Of a stretch of DNA of 11,560 bases, positions 1 through 7,693 are shown piece after piece. Each line of letters begins with the position of its first letter. Position 1 is the stretch's first letter. Below the pieces are notes generated by a model, which was not told where the DNA came from, made no database searches, and saw nothing but the letters and a program-made list of their open reading frames with translations. Origin of the DNA: Propionibacteriales bacterium (GTDB lineage: Bacteria > Actinomycetota > Actinomycetes > Propionibacteriales > Propionibacteriaceae); NCBI GenBank assembly GCA_030453285.1, contig JAKDKP010000018.1, positions 1-11,560 of the forward strand. Reading direction: 5' to 3'. Both the position numbers and the translations under genes were made by a program.

Positions 1-90
1 CGGGTCGGTCGGCGTCCGCAGTGTCGGCCCGCTGACGGGTCGGCGGTCGATCTCGCCGTTGACGACCTCGTCGTACGGGAGGCGCCATGA
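1..90 (+). CDS. 3' end of an upstream gene (partial, unidentified)
   Basis: Frame 1 is open from the window edge to a TGA at 88-90 and would encode 29 C-terminal residues ending in VDLAVDDLVVREAP. The stop overlaps the ATG at 87 in an ATGA arrangement, the same junction style used by the genes downstream, which is the main reason to think this frame is the real upstream gene. Frame 2 is also open here and runs into eccD, so the assignment is not certain. The tail is too short to name a family; given the operon it could be another ESX component such as an Esx substrate, EccB or a mycosin, but nothing seen here shows that. Confidence 0.4.
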   Translation, partial: RVGRRPQCRPADGSAVDLAVDDLVVREAP

Positions 91-137
91 TCACCCGAGC
101 AGGGATCAACGTCACGCCCGGGGCGGATGTCAGATGA
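87..137 (+). CDS. 16-codon micro-ORF between the upstream gene and eccD
   Basis: ATG at 87 opens a 16-residue frame beginning MITRAG and ending at TGA 135-137. A strong ribosome binding site, GGAGG at 78-82, lies four bases before this ATG, whereas the eccD ATG at 134 has only a G-rich stretch of weaker match. Both junctions are ATGA overlaps: upstream stop with this start (87-90), and this stop with the eccD start (134-137). Two readings are possible. It may be a short coupling cistron that delivers ribosomes to eccD, or the original eccD start now separated by a frameshift. The peptide resembles nothing I know. Confidence 0.35.
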   Translation: MITRAGINVTPGADVR

Positions 138-1459
138 CTGAGTTCACCCGGATCAGCGTGCTCGGCAGTGTCCGCCGTGCCGAATTGGTCGTCCCCGACG
201 ACGAACCGTTCGGCGCTCTGTTGCCGCGCGTGCTGGAGTTGCTGGAGGAACCGTCCGGGCCGGCGTCTCGGCCCCTCACCCTCGTCCGGACCACCGGGGA
301 GCAGATCTCTTCCGGCTTGTCGGCTGATCAACAGCAGATCCGCGACGGGGAGAGCCTCCGCCTCGTGCGCGCCGACGAGGCACCGCCGCCACCCGAGGTC
401 GCCGACGTGACCGACGTGGTGGGCGACTCGTTCGACGACCGCTCCGGCCGCTGGTCCACACCCGTGGCACGCATCCTTGCGGCCGTGGGCGTTGGCGTGC
501 TCACCTTCCTTGCGACGTGGATCGGCTCGCCGTCGGTCGCCATCGCGGCCATGATCATCCTTGGGTCACTGGGCGTCGCCGTCGCCGGCGGTGGCCTCCG
601 CCGTCCCTGGCTCGCCGTTGCCGGAACCGCCGCCGCCCTCGGAGCGGGGGCGGCGAGTGTCCAGGCCTTGGCTCCGGCGATCGTTCAGCTCGGTCCGGGT
701 CCGTTGGGGAGGCTCGGCACCACCGCCATCACGCTTGTCGTCTGCTGGGTGGTCCTGGCGGTGGGTTTCGGATTCGGGCTCGGGAAGCGGGCTGCGGCTC
801 CGGCTGGTCTGCTGGGGGCAGTGTTGGCAGCTCTGCCGCTGATGCTGGTCCTGTCGGGGATGCGTGCGCCGCTGGCCGTTCTCGTCGGCGCAGCGCTGGC
901 TCAGTTGGTCTGCGGCTTCCTGCCCTGGTTCGCGCTGGCCACGTCGGGACTCACCGGGCTCGACGACGAGGTGGTGGCGGGCAAGCCCAGTGGCCGACCA
1001 CGAACACTCCAGACGGTCAACGGCGCCTACGCGTCCCTCGGCTGGGCGGTGTTCGCCGTGGCACCCTCCCTGATCGGGGGAGTGGCCGTGTTGATAACCA
1101 CCACCGAGACGTGGCTGGTCTGGGCCGCGGTCAGCCTCACGGTGTTGAGCACGCTGCGGGCTCGAGCCTTCCCGCTGGTGATCCAACGGATCCCCTTGCT
1201 GGCGGTCGCTCTCGTCGCGGTGGTCTGCGCTGCCATCACGTACCTCCCCACGCTCGGGCCGCTGCCCGTCGTCGGCGCGTTGACCTTCCTGGTGGTGGTG
1301 CTCGTGCTCGGTGCCGGGGTCGGTCTCACGCTGGCCAAGCACCAACAGGCGCGGCTGCGCCGGTGGGGCAACGTGGTTGAGGCGATCATGATGGTCGCCC
1401 TGCCCACATTGGTGCTGGGTGCCTTCGGGGTCTTCGCCGACCTGCTGGAGATGTTCTGA
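134..1459 (+). CDS. eccD: EccD, type VII (ESX) secretion membrane channel component
   Basis: EccD is an integral membrane part of the ESX/type VII secretion complex, where dimers line the inner-membrane assembly around EccC. The 441-residue product has the expected architecture. Residues 1-81 form a YukD-type ubiquitin-like domain (start MTEFTRISVL, with IRDGESLRLV near 69-78). An acidic linker follows to about 110, then about eleven hydrophobic segments run to the C-terminus, with a charged cytosolic loop near TGLDDEVVAGKPSGRPR in the middle. Eleven helices match the family. I chose ATG 134 because the ubiquitin-like strand begins right after it; the frame is open further upstream, but that part is arginine-rich and unlike the family. 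The stop overlaps the next start (ATGA at 1459), so the genes are probably translationally coupled. Confidence 0.9.
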   Translation: MTEFTRISVLGSVRRAELVVPDDEPFGALLPRVLELLEEPSGPASRPLTLVRTTGEQISSGLSADQQQIRDGESLRLVRADEAPPPPEVADVTDVVGDSFDDRSGRWSTPVARILAAVGVGVLTFLATWIGSPSVAIAAMIILGSLGVAVAGGGLRRPWLAVAGTAAALGAGAASVQALAPAIVQLGPGPLGRLGTTAITLVVCWVVLAVGFGFGLGKRAAAPAGLLGAVLAALPLMLVLSGMRAPLAVLVGAALAQLVCGFLPWFALATSGLTGLDDEVVAGKPSGRPRTLQTVNGAYASLGWAVFAVAPSLIGGVAVLITTTETWLVWAAVSLTVLSTLRARAFPLVIQRIPLLAVALVAVVCAAITYLPTLGPLPVVGALTFLVVVLVLGAGVGLTLAKHQQARLRRWGNVVEAIMMVALPTLVLGAFGVFADLLEMF

Positions 1460-2409
1460 TGACGACCCTGCGCGCTGCCACCGGTACGACCCTGCGGATG
1501 CTGCTGGGCAGCACCACGGCCGCCGTCGACGACCTGACGGCAGTGGACGATCGCATCGGTACGGCCCTGCCCCTGAGTCGAAGGGTCGGCTTCGTTTCCC
1601 TCGCCGGAGGGTCGGGTCTGAGTTCGGTCCTTGTCTCGGCACTGCTCATGCTCGACGCACGCCGATCCGGCCCGATCCTGGCCGTCGACGCAGCCGGCGG
1701 ATCCTGCGGACTCGGCCGACTGCTGGGGATTGGACGGGCCGAAGGTGATTCCCAGTCGGGCCCCGCTGAACAGGCGAAGGCCGATGCCCAGACTCGCCGT
1801 ACGGCACGGACCTCGGCCGACGCGCTGCGAGGATTGCCACGGTTGGGACGAAACGCGCGCCTTGTTGATCTTGCTGACCCTCTCCTCACCGGCGTCGTAC
1901 CGAGCCGCCTTTCGGCACCTGTGGCACGGTGGACCGAGGAGGTCGCCCCCATCGCCCGGTTCTCCGACCTGGTGCTGACCGACTGGGGAGTCCGGCCACC
2001 GTTCGAGGATCTGGGTCACGTCGCGAGCACCGGGCACGTGTTGATCGTCGTCGGACGAGCCGACCGGAAGCAGGCCATCGATGCCGTACGTGCCGTGGCG
2101 TCGATAGGTGCCGACAGCGCATCTCCGCGCATGGTTCTGGTGCTGGTGGATGGTGGCCGCACCGCAAGCCGGTTCGCCCTGGACGTCGGGAATCTGCCGG
2201 TCGACCGACTGCACCGAATCCCGTACGACCCGGCCTTCGGTGGAGCCATCCAGCACTCGCAGCGGCGGCTGTCGCACCCAACGCGCAGAGCATTGCTCGA
2301 CCTGTGCGCCGCTCTTGTCGATGAGGCCGGCCGCAGCGGCGCCCCCGGGCACGCTGCTGCCGGTCGCGTCGCTGCCGACACGAGCCGACCCGAGGAGAAC
2401 TGGTCATGA
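1459..2409 (+). CDS. ESX-linked ParA/MinD-like protein with degenerate P-loop
   Basis: The 316-residue product has the layout of a ParA/MinD (SIMIBI) ATPase. A central beta strand and loop VGFVSLAGGSGLSSVLVSAL (43-62) sit where the deviant Walker A belongs. A strand ending in an Asp follows (ILAVDAAGG, 73-81), then LVLTDWG (171-177), HVLIVVGRADR (193-203) and a late IPYDPAFGGA (254-263), which recalls the C-terminal part of ParA-like proteins of actinobacterial secretion loci. The canonical KGGVGKTT reads AGGSGLSS here, so both the signature lysine and the P-loop lysine are missing. ATP hydrolysis is therefore doubtful, and a scaffolding or regulatory role with the neighbouring EccC motor is more likely (inference). 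There is no signal peptide or membrane segment. It overlaps both neighbours by ATGA junctions. Confidence 0.72.
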   Translation: MTTLRAATGTTLRMLLGSTTAAVDDLTAVDDRIGTALPLSRRVGFVSLAGGSGLSSVLVSALLMLDARRSGPILAVDAAGGSCGLGRLLGIGRAEGDSQSGPAEQAKADAQTRRTARTSADALRGLPRLGRNARLVDLADPLLTGVVPSRLSAPVARWTEEVAPIARFSDLVLTDWGVRPPFEDLGHVASTGHVLIVVGRADRKQAIDAVRAVASIGADSASPRMVLVLVDGGRTASRFALDVGNLPVDRLHRIPYDPAFGGAIQHSQRRLSHPTRRALLDLCAALVDEAGRSGAPGHAAAGRVAADTSRPEENWS

Positions 2410-5400
2410 CGCGTCGACTCGTCCACCGACCGACCCGGATCACCGAGCCGCTCACCGAGCCGGAGCCGGAGCGGCTGGCCGCCCCACCGACCCTCACCGA
2501 TGATCATGTCGGCGGGCAGGCCCTGCACATGATGCTGCCCGCAGCCGGTGGCCTGTCGGCCGTGGTGATGATCGTGGTGATGCGAGGGGCCAACCCGCTG
2601 TTCATGCTCGCTGGCGGGGTGATGCTCGTGGTCGCTCTGGTTGCCGGCGTGGCGTTCGCCTTCAGCCACCGTGGCCAAGCTGTTCGAACCCGTCGCGTGC
2701 AACGCGAATTCTATCTGGACTACCTGGAGAAGTTCCGGATGAAGATGCGCACTCGCACCCGCGAGGTACGCGAACGGACCGCGACCCTGGACCCCGACCC
2801 CGGTGCCCTGCCGGAGGTGATCCGCGATCCCGGACGGCTGTGGGAACGACGACGTACGGATCCAGATTTCGGCCGGGTCCGGGTCGGCCTGGGCGACGTG
2901 GCCTGGTTCGGGCTCACCGTCCCGCCCGAGGAGAGCCCGGTCCAGCCGTACGATCCGATCATGCTGGCCGAGGCCGAAGCGCTGACCCAGCACTACGGGC
3001 AGGTGCTGGGTGTGCCGGTGGCGGCACGGCTCAAGGGTGCCGGCTCGGTGGCGGTGATCGGCGCGCGCGAGGACGTGCTTCCGGTTGCCCGCTCGATGAT
3101 CATGCAGCTCGCGGCGTTGCACGCTCCCGACGATCTGATGCTGGCCGCGACGTACGGGCCCGACACCGCCGATGACTGGAGAGGGCTCGACCTGCTGCCC
3201 CACGTTGTCGATGACAAGCTGCGCGATGCCGGTGTCCGCGCCCGTCGAGTCGGTCCGACCATGACCGATCTGGGCAGCGTGCTGGGTGCCGAGTTGACCG
3301 ATCGTGCACAACTGGCGGCCGCAGCCCGACGTGACGTGATCAAGGAGACCTTGCCGGTCTGTCCGTTGATGATCTTCTGCGACGATCATGGTCGGCAGGC
3401 CAACCCGCTCCCGATTCCCGACGCCGATCTGCGCCCCGATGAGCTTGGCGTGACCGTCGTCCACCTGTTGAGTGATCGGATGCACGAGCCCCCCGACGTC
3501 ACCGTACGGGTGACGGTTGCCGACGGCCTGGCCACCATCACCGACAAACGCCTGATCGGGGAGGAGCAGCGGCCCACGCCGACCCGGACCGCCTCGATCG
3601 ATCAACCGTCGGCGGACCTGTTCGACACCGTGGCGCGTACGTTGGCCCCGTTGCGACTGCAGTTGACCCAGGCCGAACGTGCCGATTCTGCTCGCAGCAT
3701 CCCGATCACTGATCTGCTCGGGATCGAGGAACTCGGTCATGTCGGAGCAGGGTTGTGGCGTCCCCGTTCCCCCCGCGACTTCCTGCGCGTACCGATCGGG
3801 CTGGACGACTACGGGGCCCCGATCCTGCTCGATCTCAAGGAGTCGGCCGCGCTGGGAATGGGGCCGCACGGCATCTGCATCGGCGCGACCGGGTCGGGAA
3901 AGAGCGAGATGCTTCGCACGCTGGTGCTGGCACTGGCCCTCTCGCACTCGCCCGAGGACCTCAGCATGATCCTGGTCGACTACAAGGGTGGTGCGACGTT
4001 CGATCCGTTCACAGGCTTGCCGCACGTCGCCGGCATCATGGACAATCTGGCCGACGAGGCACAGTTGATCGAACGGGCCCGGGCCAGCATCTCCGGCGAG
4101 GTGATCCGACGCCAGGAACAACTCCGGGCAGCCGGTTCGGTGTCGATCAGCCACTACCGCGAACTCCGAGCCGAACGCGGGAGGACCGGCGGCCAGCCGC
4201 TGCCGCCGATGCCGCACCTGTTCGTGGTGATCGACGAGTTCGGCGAGCTGCTGACCGCCGAACCCGACTTCATCGACCTGCTGATCCAGATCGGGCGCAT
4301 CGGCCGGTCGATCGGCGTCCACCTGCTGCTGTCCAGTCAGCGCATCGAGTCCGGAAAGCTGCGGGGCCTGGACACCTACCTGTCGTATCGCATCGGCCTG
4401 CGGACGTTCTCGGCCGCCGAGAGCAGCGTCGTGCTGGACACCCCCGACGCGTTTCACCTGCCGGCGATCCCCGGGTACGGGTATCTCAAGGTCGACACCT
4501 CGGTCTATCGCCGCTTCCGCTCCGGATTCGTGTCCGGTCCGGTGGACGAACCCGACAGCGCCGAGATCGATGAGAACCATGGGCCTGCCGAGCCGCTGCT
4601 GCTACCCACCTACAACACCCTGCGGCAGTCCACCGGCGGGGAGGGCGACGATGACGAGACCGAAACCGAGCTCACCGCCCCGATGGTCGGGCGGCCGTTG
4701 GTCGTCGAGTGCGTCGAACGATTGCGGACCGGAGCAGCCGACCGGACCGTCCCGCCCATCTGGCTGCCGCCGCTGCCGGACCGGTTGACCTTGTCCCGGG
4801 TGATCGGTGACCCCGACGAGTCGAGCTCGAACGGGCTGGTGGTGCCGCTGGGGCTGCTGGACGATCCCGCCCGCCAGCGTCAGCAACCCTGGCTGCTTGA
4901 TCTTGGCCGAGCCGGCGGACACCACGCCATCATCGGAGCTCCCGGTACGGGCAGAACCACGTTCCTGCGGACGGTGGTCACGTCCTTGGCGCTCAGCCGG
5001 ACGCCGCGCGAGGTCAGCATCTACGGCATGGACCTCACTGGCGCCGGACTGCGGCGGATCGAGGGGTTTCCGCACGTGGGCGGCATTGCCACGCGTGCCC
5101 ACCCCGACCGGCTCCATCGACTGGTCGAGGAACTGAACGGGATGCTCGCCATCAGGGAAGCGGTGTTCCGGGATCGCGGGATCGAGTCACCGGCGATGTT
5201 GCGCGCTGAACATGCCGCCGGGCGGATCCCCGAACTGGTGGCGGCCGAGGTCGTGCTGCTGGTGGACGGCCTCTCGGTGTTGCGCGACGACTTCGAGGAG
5301 TTGGAGGAGTCTTTGATGGACCTGTTGCAGCGCGGCGGCAGCTACGGGATCCATCTGGTGCTGGCGATGACCCGCTGGAATGAACTGCGCATCGTGCACC

Positions 5401-6434
5401 AGCCCATGATCGGCACGCGATTCGAGCTGCGTCTCAACGACCCGCTCGACTCCACGATCGGGCGCAAGCTGAACGCCGTGCTGAAGCTTGATCAACCCGG
5501 GCGAGTGATCACCGATGACGAGCGCTTTGCCCAGATCGCCCTGCCGGTCCTGGCCGACACCGGAGAGGCTGGTCTTGGTGCGGCCGTGGAGTATCTCGCC
5601 GAACAGTCGGCCGCGAGCTGGAAGGGAGCCGTGGCTGCCGAGCCCATCCGCCTGCTGCCCACTCACCTGGATCCCAACGACCTGCCCGACGCCTTGACCG
5701 AGCCTGATGCCGTGCCGTACGGACTCCGCCAAGACACCATGGAGCCCGCGTTGCTCGATCTGCGCACCACCGACCAGCACCTGATGGTGATCGGTGACCA
5801 GGGATCGGGCAAGACGACCCTGCTGCGCACCGTCATCCGTGGACTGGTGGAACGACACACCGCCGAGGAGTTGGTGATCGCGGTGATGGACCTGCGCGGA
5901 CAAGTGGCTGCCGAGGTGCCCGATGACTATCTCGGTGGGCACGCGACCACCGCCGGGTTGGCTCACGGCCTGTCGTCGGCGATCGCCACCGAGTTGTCCG
6001 AACGCGTCGACTCGGCCAACGCCGCCAGTGGGGACGGCCGACCCACACCGGAGTCGCGCCAAGCATTGGCTCGCGGACCTCGCATCGTGGTGGTCGCCGA
6101 CGACTACGACATTCTCGACGCCAGCACCATCGACCCACTTGAGCCTCTGCTGCCGTTCCTGGCGTCCGCACGGGATCTGCGCCTGCACGTGGTCATCAGT
6201 CGGCCGGTGGCCGGCATCGATCGAGCGATGTTCGGGCACGGCCTGTCGACCCTGCGAGATACCGGAGGCAGCGTGTTCCTGATGTCGGGCGAACGGTCCG
6301 AGGGACAGGTGGTCCCGGGCGTCTACGCCGAGCCCATGGTGCCGGGACGCGGCCGATTGCTCCGACGTGGCGGCAAGCCACACGTCGTCCAGGTTGCCGA
6401 GACCGGAGCCGACCTTGGCAAGGAGAAGGGGTAG
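2406..6434 (+). CDS. eccC: EccC, FtsK/SpoIIIE-type ATPase of type VII secretion
   Basis: EccC is the membrane-anchored motor that recognises Esx substrates and powers ESX secretion. The 1342-residue protein is a single-chain form, not split into EccCa and EccCb. Two membrane segments lie near 42-59 and 63-86, followed by a basic/acidic stalk. ATPase 1 has Walker A GATGSGKS (493-500) and Walker B VVIDEF (607-612). ATPase 2 has GAPGTGRTT (844-852), where Arg850 replaces the lysine, and LLVDG (951-955) without the catalytic Glu. ATPase 3 has GDQGSGKTT (1130-1138) and VVVADDYD (1228-1235). An intact first module with more degenerate later modules is usual in this family, whose later modules bind substrate and regulate. 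The ATG at 2406 follows GAGGAG at 2392-2397 with eight bases between, and overlaps the preceding stop (ATGA). Confidence 0.96.
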   Translation: MTRRLVHRPTRITEPLTEPEPERLAAPPTLTDDHVGGQALHMMLPAAGGLSAVVMIVVMRGANPLFMLAGGVMLVVALVAGVAFAFSHRGQAVRTRRVQREFYLDYLEKFRMKMRTRTREVRERTATLDPDPGALPEVIRDPGRLWERRRTDPDFGRVRVGLGDVAWFGLTVPPEESPVQPYDPIMLAEAEALTQHYGQVLGVPVAARLKGAGSVAVIGAREDVLPVARSMIMQLAALHAPDDLMLAATYGPDTADDWRGLDLLPHVVDDKLRDAGVRARRVGPTMTDLGSVLGAELTDRAQLAAAARRDVIKETLPVCPLMIFCDDHGRQANPLPIPDADLRPDELGVTVVHLLSDRMHEPPDVTVRVTVADGLATITDKRLIGEEQRPTPTRTASIDQPSADLFDTVARTLAPLRLQLTQAERADSARSIPITDLLGIEELGHVGAGLWRPRSPRDFLRVPIGLDDYGAPILLDLKESAALGMGPHGICIGATGSGKSEMLRTLVLALALSHSPEDLSMILVDYKGGATFDPFTGLPHVAGIMDNLADEAQLIERARASISGEVIRRQEQLRAAGSVSISHYRELRAERGRTGGQPLPPMPHLFVVIDEFGELLTAEPDFIDLLIQIGRIGRSIGVHLLLSSQRIESGKLRGLDTYLSYRIGLRTFSAAESSVVLDTPDAFHLPAIPGYGYLKVDTSVYRRFRSGFVSGPVDEPDSAEIDENHGPAEPLLLPTYNTLRQSTGGEGDDDETETELTAPMVGRPLVVECVERLRTGAADRTVPPIWLPPLPDRLTLSRVIGDPDESSSNGLVVPLGLLDDPARQRQQPWLLDLGRAGGHHAIIGAPGTGRTTFLRTVVTSLALSRTPREVSIYGMDLTGAGLRRIEGFPHVGGIATRAHPDRLHRLVEELNGMLAIREAVFRDRGIESPAMLRAEHAAGRIPELVAAEVVLLVDGLSVLRDDFEELEESLMDLLQRGGSYGIHLVLAMTRWNELRIVHQPMIGTRFELRLNDPLDSTIGRKLNAVLKLDQPGRVITDDERFAQIALPVLADTGEAGLGAAVEYLAEQSAASWKGAVAAEPIRLLPTHLDPNDLPDALTEPDAVPYGLRQDTMEPALLDLRTTDQHLMVIGDQGSGKTTLLRTVIRGLVERHTAEELVIAVMDLRGQVAAEVPDDYLGGHATTAGLAHGLSSAIATELSERVDSANAASGDGRPTPESRQALARGPRIVVVADDYDILDASTIDPLEPLLPFLASARDLRLHVVISRPVAGIDRAMFGHGLSTLRDTGGSVFLMSGERSEGQVVPGVYAEPMVPGRGRLLRRGGKPHVVQVAETGADLGKEKG

Positions 6435-6464
6435 CCGTGCAGAACGAGAGATCCGGAGGACACC

Positions 6465-6803
6465 ATGCCACGTGAATTCGCGCTCATCTCAACCAAGCCG
6501 ATTGGCGTCGAAGCGGTCGCCGCGGTGGCAGGGGCGGCCAACCCGAGGCTGGGGCTGCGAACCCTGTTCGGCGGCTGGGCGGTCCAACTGCTGGACGCCG
6601 GCGACACTGGAGTACTGACGATCGAGGTGTCCCGTTGGCTGGAGACACCGCCTGCTCAGCATGCCGGCGACTGCGGCGACGGGGGTGTCTGGTGGACCGA
6701 AGCGTCGGCACCCTGGGGATCTGCCGGTGCCCAAGGAGCCCAGCTCGTACGGGCCCTGGCCAGCAATGCAGGGGCCGAGTTGATCACCGAGGATGACCAG
6801 TGA
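6465..6803 (+). CDS. 112-aa protein of unknown function in the ESX operon
   Basis: I do not recognise this protein. It lies 30 bases after eccC, has a strong binding site (GGAGGA 6455-6460, four bases before ATG 6465), and its TGA overlaps the start of the next gene, so it is a genuine operon member. The 112-residue product has no signal peptide and no clear membrane helix. A hydrophobic N-terminal half (FALISTKPIGVEAVAAVAG) is followed by LFGGWAVQLLD and a strand VLTIEVSRWL. A distinctive GGVWWTEASAPWG (73-85) comes next, then a helix QLVRALASNAGAELI and an acidic end. It lacks the WXG motif arrangement of a roughly 100-residue helical hairpin, so it is not an Esx substrate. By position it may be a cytosolic accessory factor for EccC or for the ParA-like neighbours. 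Confidence 0.75.
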   Translation: MPREFALISTKPIGVEAVAAVAGAANPRLGLRTLFGGWAVQLLDAGDTGVLTIEVSRWLETPPAQHAGDCGDGGVWWTEASAPWGSAGAQGAQLVRALASNAGAELITEDDQ

Positions 6804-7495
6804 TGCCCCGCTCGGGTGACGAGCCGACCGCACCCGCGCGTCTGCATCGCTTCCTGGTGGCGGGTACGGCCGGCGGTGTCGGGACCACGACCGTGGCGGC
6901 CCTGCTCTTCGCCCACCTGGCCAAGTCCGGGCACCCGCCGATCCCGATCGACCGCACCGCGGGTTCGCTGGCCGAGCGGCTGCCGCCGACGGCCGGTGAC
7001 CTTGATCAACGACTCCGCGTGCACGACCTCGGTGGCCACGCGGCAACGGCGCTCACGCAACTCAGCAATCAGACCAGCCACGCCGTCCTGGTCAGCGCGG
7101 CCACCCCCCTGGGGTGTGACCTGGCCCTGGCCGAGTTGCGGAGGTCAGCGGGCCGTGAGGTCGACGAAGTGGCTGATCGCGGCAGCGGTACGGGGGACCA
7201 GCGGGTCGTGATCGTGCTCGCCGACGTGTTCGGCACACGGCGACTCGGTCGACAGATGATCACCGCGCTGCAAGCGGCCCCGGGGGTGCGCGGGGTGGTC
7301 CGTCTCCGGCGGGACCACGCCCTCGCCGCTGCGGATCGGATCAACGCCAAGAACCTGTCGCGGAGAACCACGGCGGCCATCGGTGAGCTGGCCACCCTGC
7401 TGGACGCCACCTCGCAGGGATGGTCGATGCCATCGCGGCCGAAGCGGCAATCGAGCCCGCCCATGGACTGGTCGCACGAGATCAAAACCCGTTGA
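6803..7495 (+). CDS. Second ESX-linked ParA/MinD-like protein lacking P-loop lysines
   Basis: The 230-residue product starts with a strand and glycine loop FLVAGTAGGVGTTTVAALLF (17-36), the hallmark of ParA/MinD family N-termini, followed by a strand ending in Asp (PIPIDRTAG, 47-54), a short HDLGG (74-78), AVLVSAATPL (94-103), VVIVLADVFG (135-144) and a basic C-terminal part. The normal KGGVGKTT reads AGGVGTTT, so both lysines are again absent while the rest of the loop is well kept. That pattern recalls TadZ/CpaE-type relatives and suggests altered nucleotide handling. Either ATG 6803 (TGATG overlap) or GTG one codon earlier (GTGA overlap) could be the start; GAGGA at 6789-6793 serves both. 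It is the last gene of the secretion operon, and its stop overlaps a promoter-like -35 element. Confidence 0.72.
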   Translation: MPRSGDEPTAPARLHRFLVAGTAGGVGTTTVAALLFAHLAKSGHPPIPIDRTAGSLAERLPPTAGDLDQRLRVHDLGGHAATALTQLSNQTSHAVLVSAATPLGCDLALAELRRSAGREVDEVADRGSGTGDQRVVIVLADVFGTRRLGRQMITALQAAPGVRGVVRLRRDHALAAADRINAKNLSRRTTAAIGELATLLDATSQGWSMPSRPKRQSSPPMDWSHEIKTR

Positions 7496-7519
7496 GGGCA
7501 TCGACGGCCTCGCCTACGA
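7492..7519 (+). promoter_or_regulatory. Candidate promoter of the leader peptide/erm unit
   Basis: TTGAGG at 7492-7497 and TACGAT at 7514-7519 are separated by 16 bases and resemble the -35 and -10 of a housekeeping sigma factor promoter. A start point about seven bases after the -10 falls at 7525-7528, next to the ATG at 7528, so the transcript would be leaderless or nearly so, which is common in actinomycetes. The only A-rich patch nearby, ATCAAAA at 7481-7487, sits just upstream of the -35. WhiB7-dependent resistance promoters have an AT-rich patch in a similar place, but WhiB7 control here is only a suggestion. The -35 overlaps the stop codon of the preceding gene. Confidence 0.5.
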
Positions 7520-7527
7520 TGACCGCC

Positions 7528-7605
7528 ATGTGTTCTGTCGCCGTGTGTGCTGCCGGCATCGCTGTGATCCGGGTCCGCCGCGCCCCGCGGCGACGGATCG
7601 TCTGA
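7528..7605 (+). CDS. Candidate 25-aa erm leader peptide
   Basis: ATG 7528 opens a 25-codon frame ending at TGA 7603-7605, 88 bases before the erm start. The peptide begins MCSVAVCAAG, continues IAVIRVRR (residues 11-18) and ends APRRRIV. Known macrolide-arrest leaders of erm genes carry motifs such as IAVV, IFVI or an Arg/Lys-X-Arg/Lys (+X+) triplet; here an IAVI stretch directly precedes R-V-R. The codons of this motif (7558-7581) lie on and just before the left arm of a strong hairpin. Promoter placement suggests translation starts at the 5' end of the mRNA. An in-frame ATG at 7519 would add MTA but lies within or before the predicted start point. No clear binding site precedes it, consistent with a leaderless start. 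The function is inferred. Confidence 0.5.
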   Translation: MCSVAVCAAGIAVIRVRRAPRRRIV

Positions 7606-7690
7606 CCGACCTCCCGCTTCGCCGCCCCGCCTTCCAGCGCCGGCGCGGCCCTGTGCTGCCCGGCTTCGGCCACCCTTGCGGCAGGAGCAC
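7566..7690 (+). promoter_or_regulatory. erm: Candidate translational attenuator upstream of erm
   Basis: Several exclusive pairings are visible. Hairpin 1 has an outer stem of 7566-7571 with 7594-7599 and an inner perfect 7-bp stem of 7576-7582 with 7586-7592; it covers the second half of the leader peptide. Its right arm can instead pair 7587-7593 with 7619-7625 (7 bp), and its left arm region 7577-7584 can pair with 7642-7649 (8 bp). Downstream, 7653-7660 can pair with 7680-7684 and 7688-7690, trapping part of the erm binding site AGGAG (7683-7687), while 7635-7640 can compete for 7653-7658. There is no U-run, so control would be translational. GC richness makes chance pairing easy, so the exact fold is uncertain. 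Confidence 0.45.
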
Positions 7691-7693
7691 CCC

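Noticed and set aside
566..2352. Overlapping minus-strand frames opposite eccD and the ParA-like gene (358 and 441 codons)
   Set aside because: Low-complexity Arg/Gln/Gly/His products with no family motifs, opposite well-supported genes, so they are shadows.
2016..4580. Long minus-strand open frame (854 codons) opposite eccC
   Set aside because: It runs antisense to the clearly conserved EccC frame and arises from the strong G/C third-position bias. Its protein is Gln/His/Arg/Asp-rich without any domain.
5187..6383. Minus-strand frame (398 codons) opposite the 3' part of eccC
   Set aside because: Antisense to the EccC ATPase 2-3 region that keeps its Walker motifs. The composition is typical of a shadow frame.
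7420..7605. Longer 61-codon frame containing the candidate leader peptide
   Set aside because: Its first half overlaps the end of the second ParA-like gene in another frame. The promoter position supports starting at 7528 instead.
7676..7693. TTG at 7676 as the erm start
   Set aside because: AGGAG at 7683-7687 would then lie inside the gene. ATG 7694 has correct spacing and gives a family-like N-terminus.
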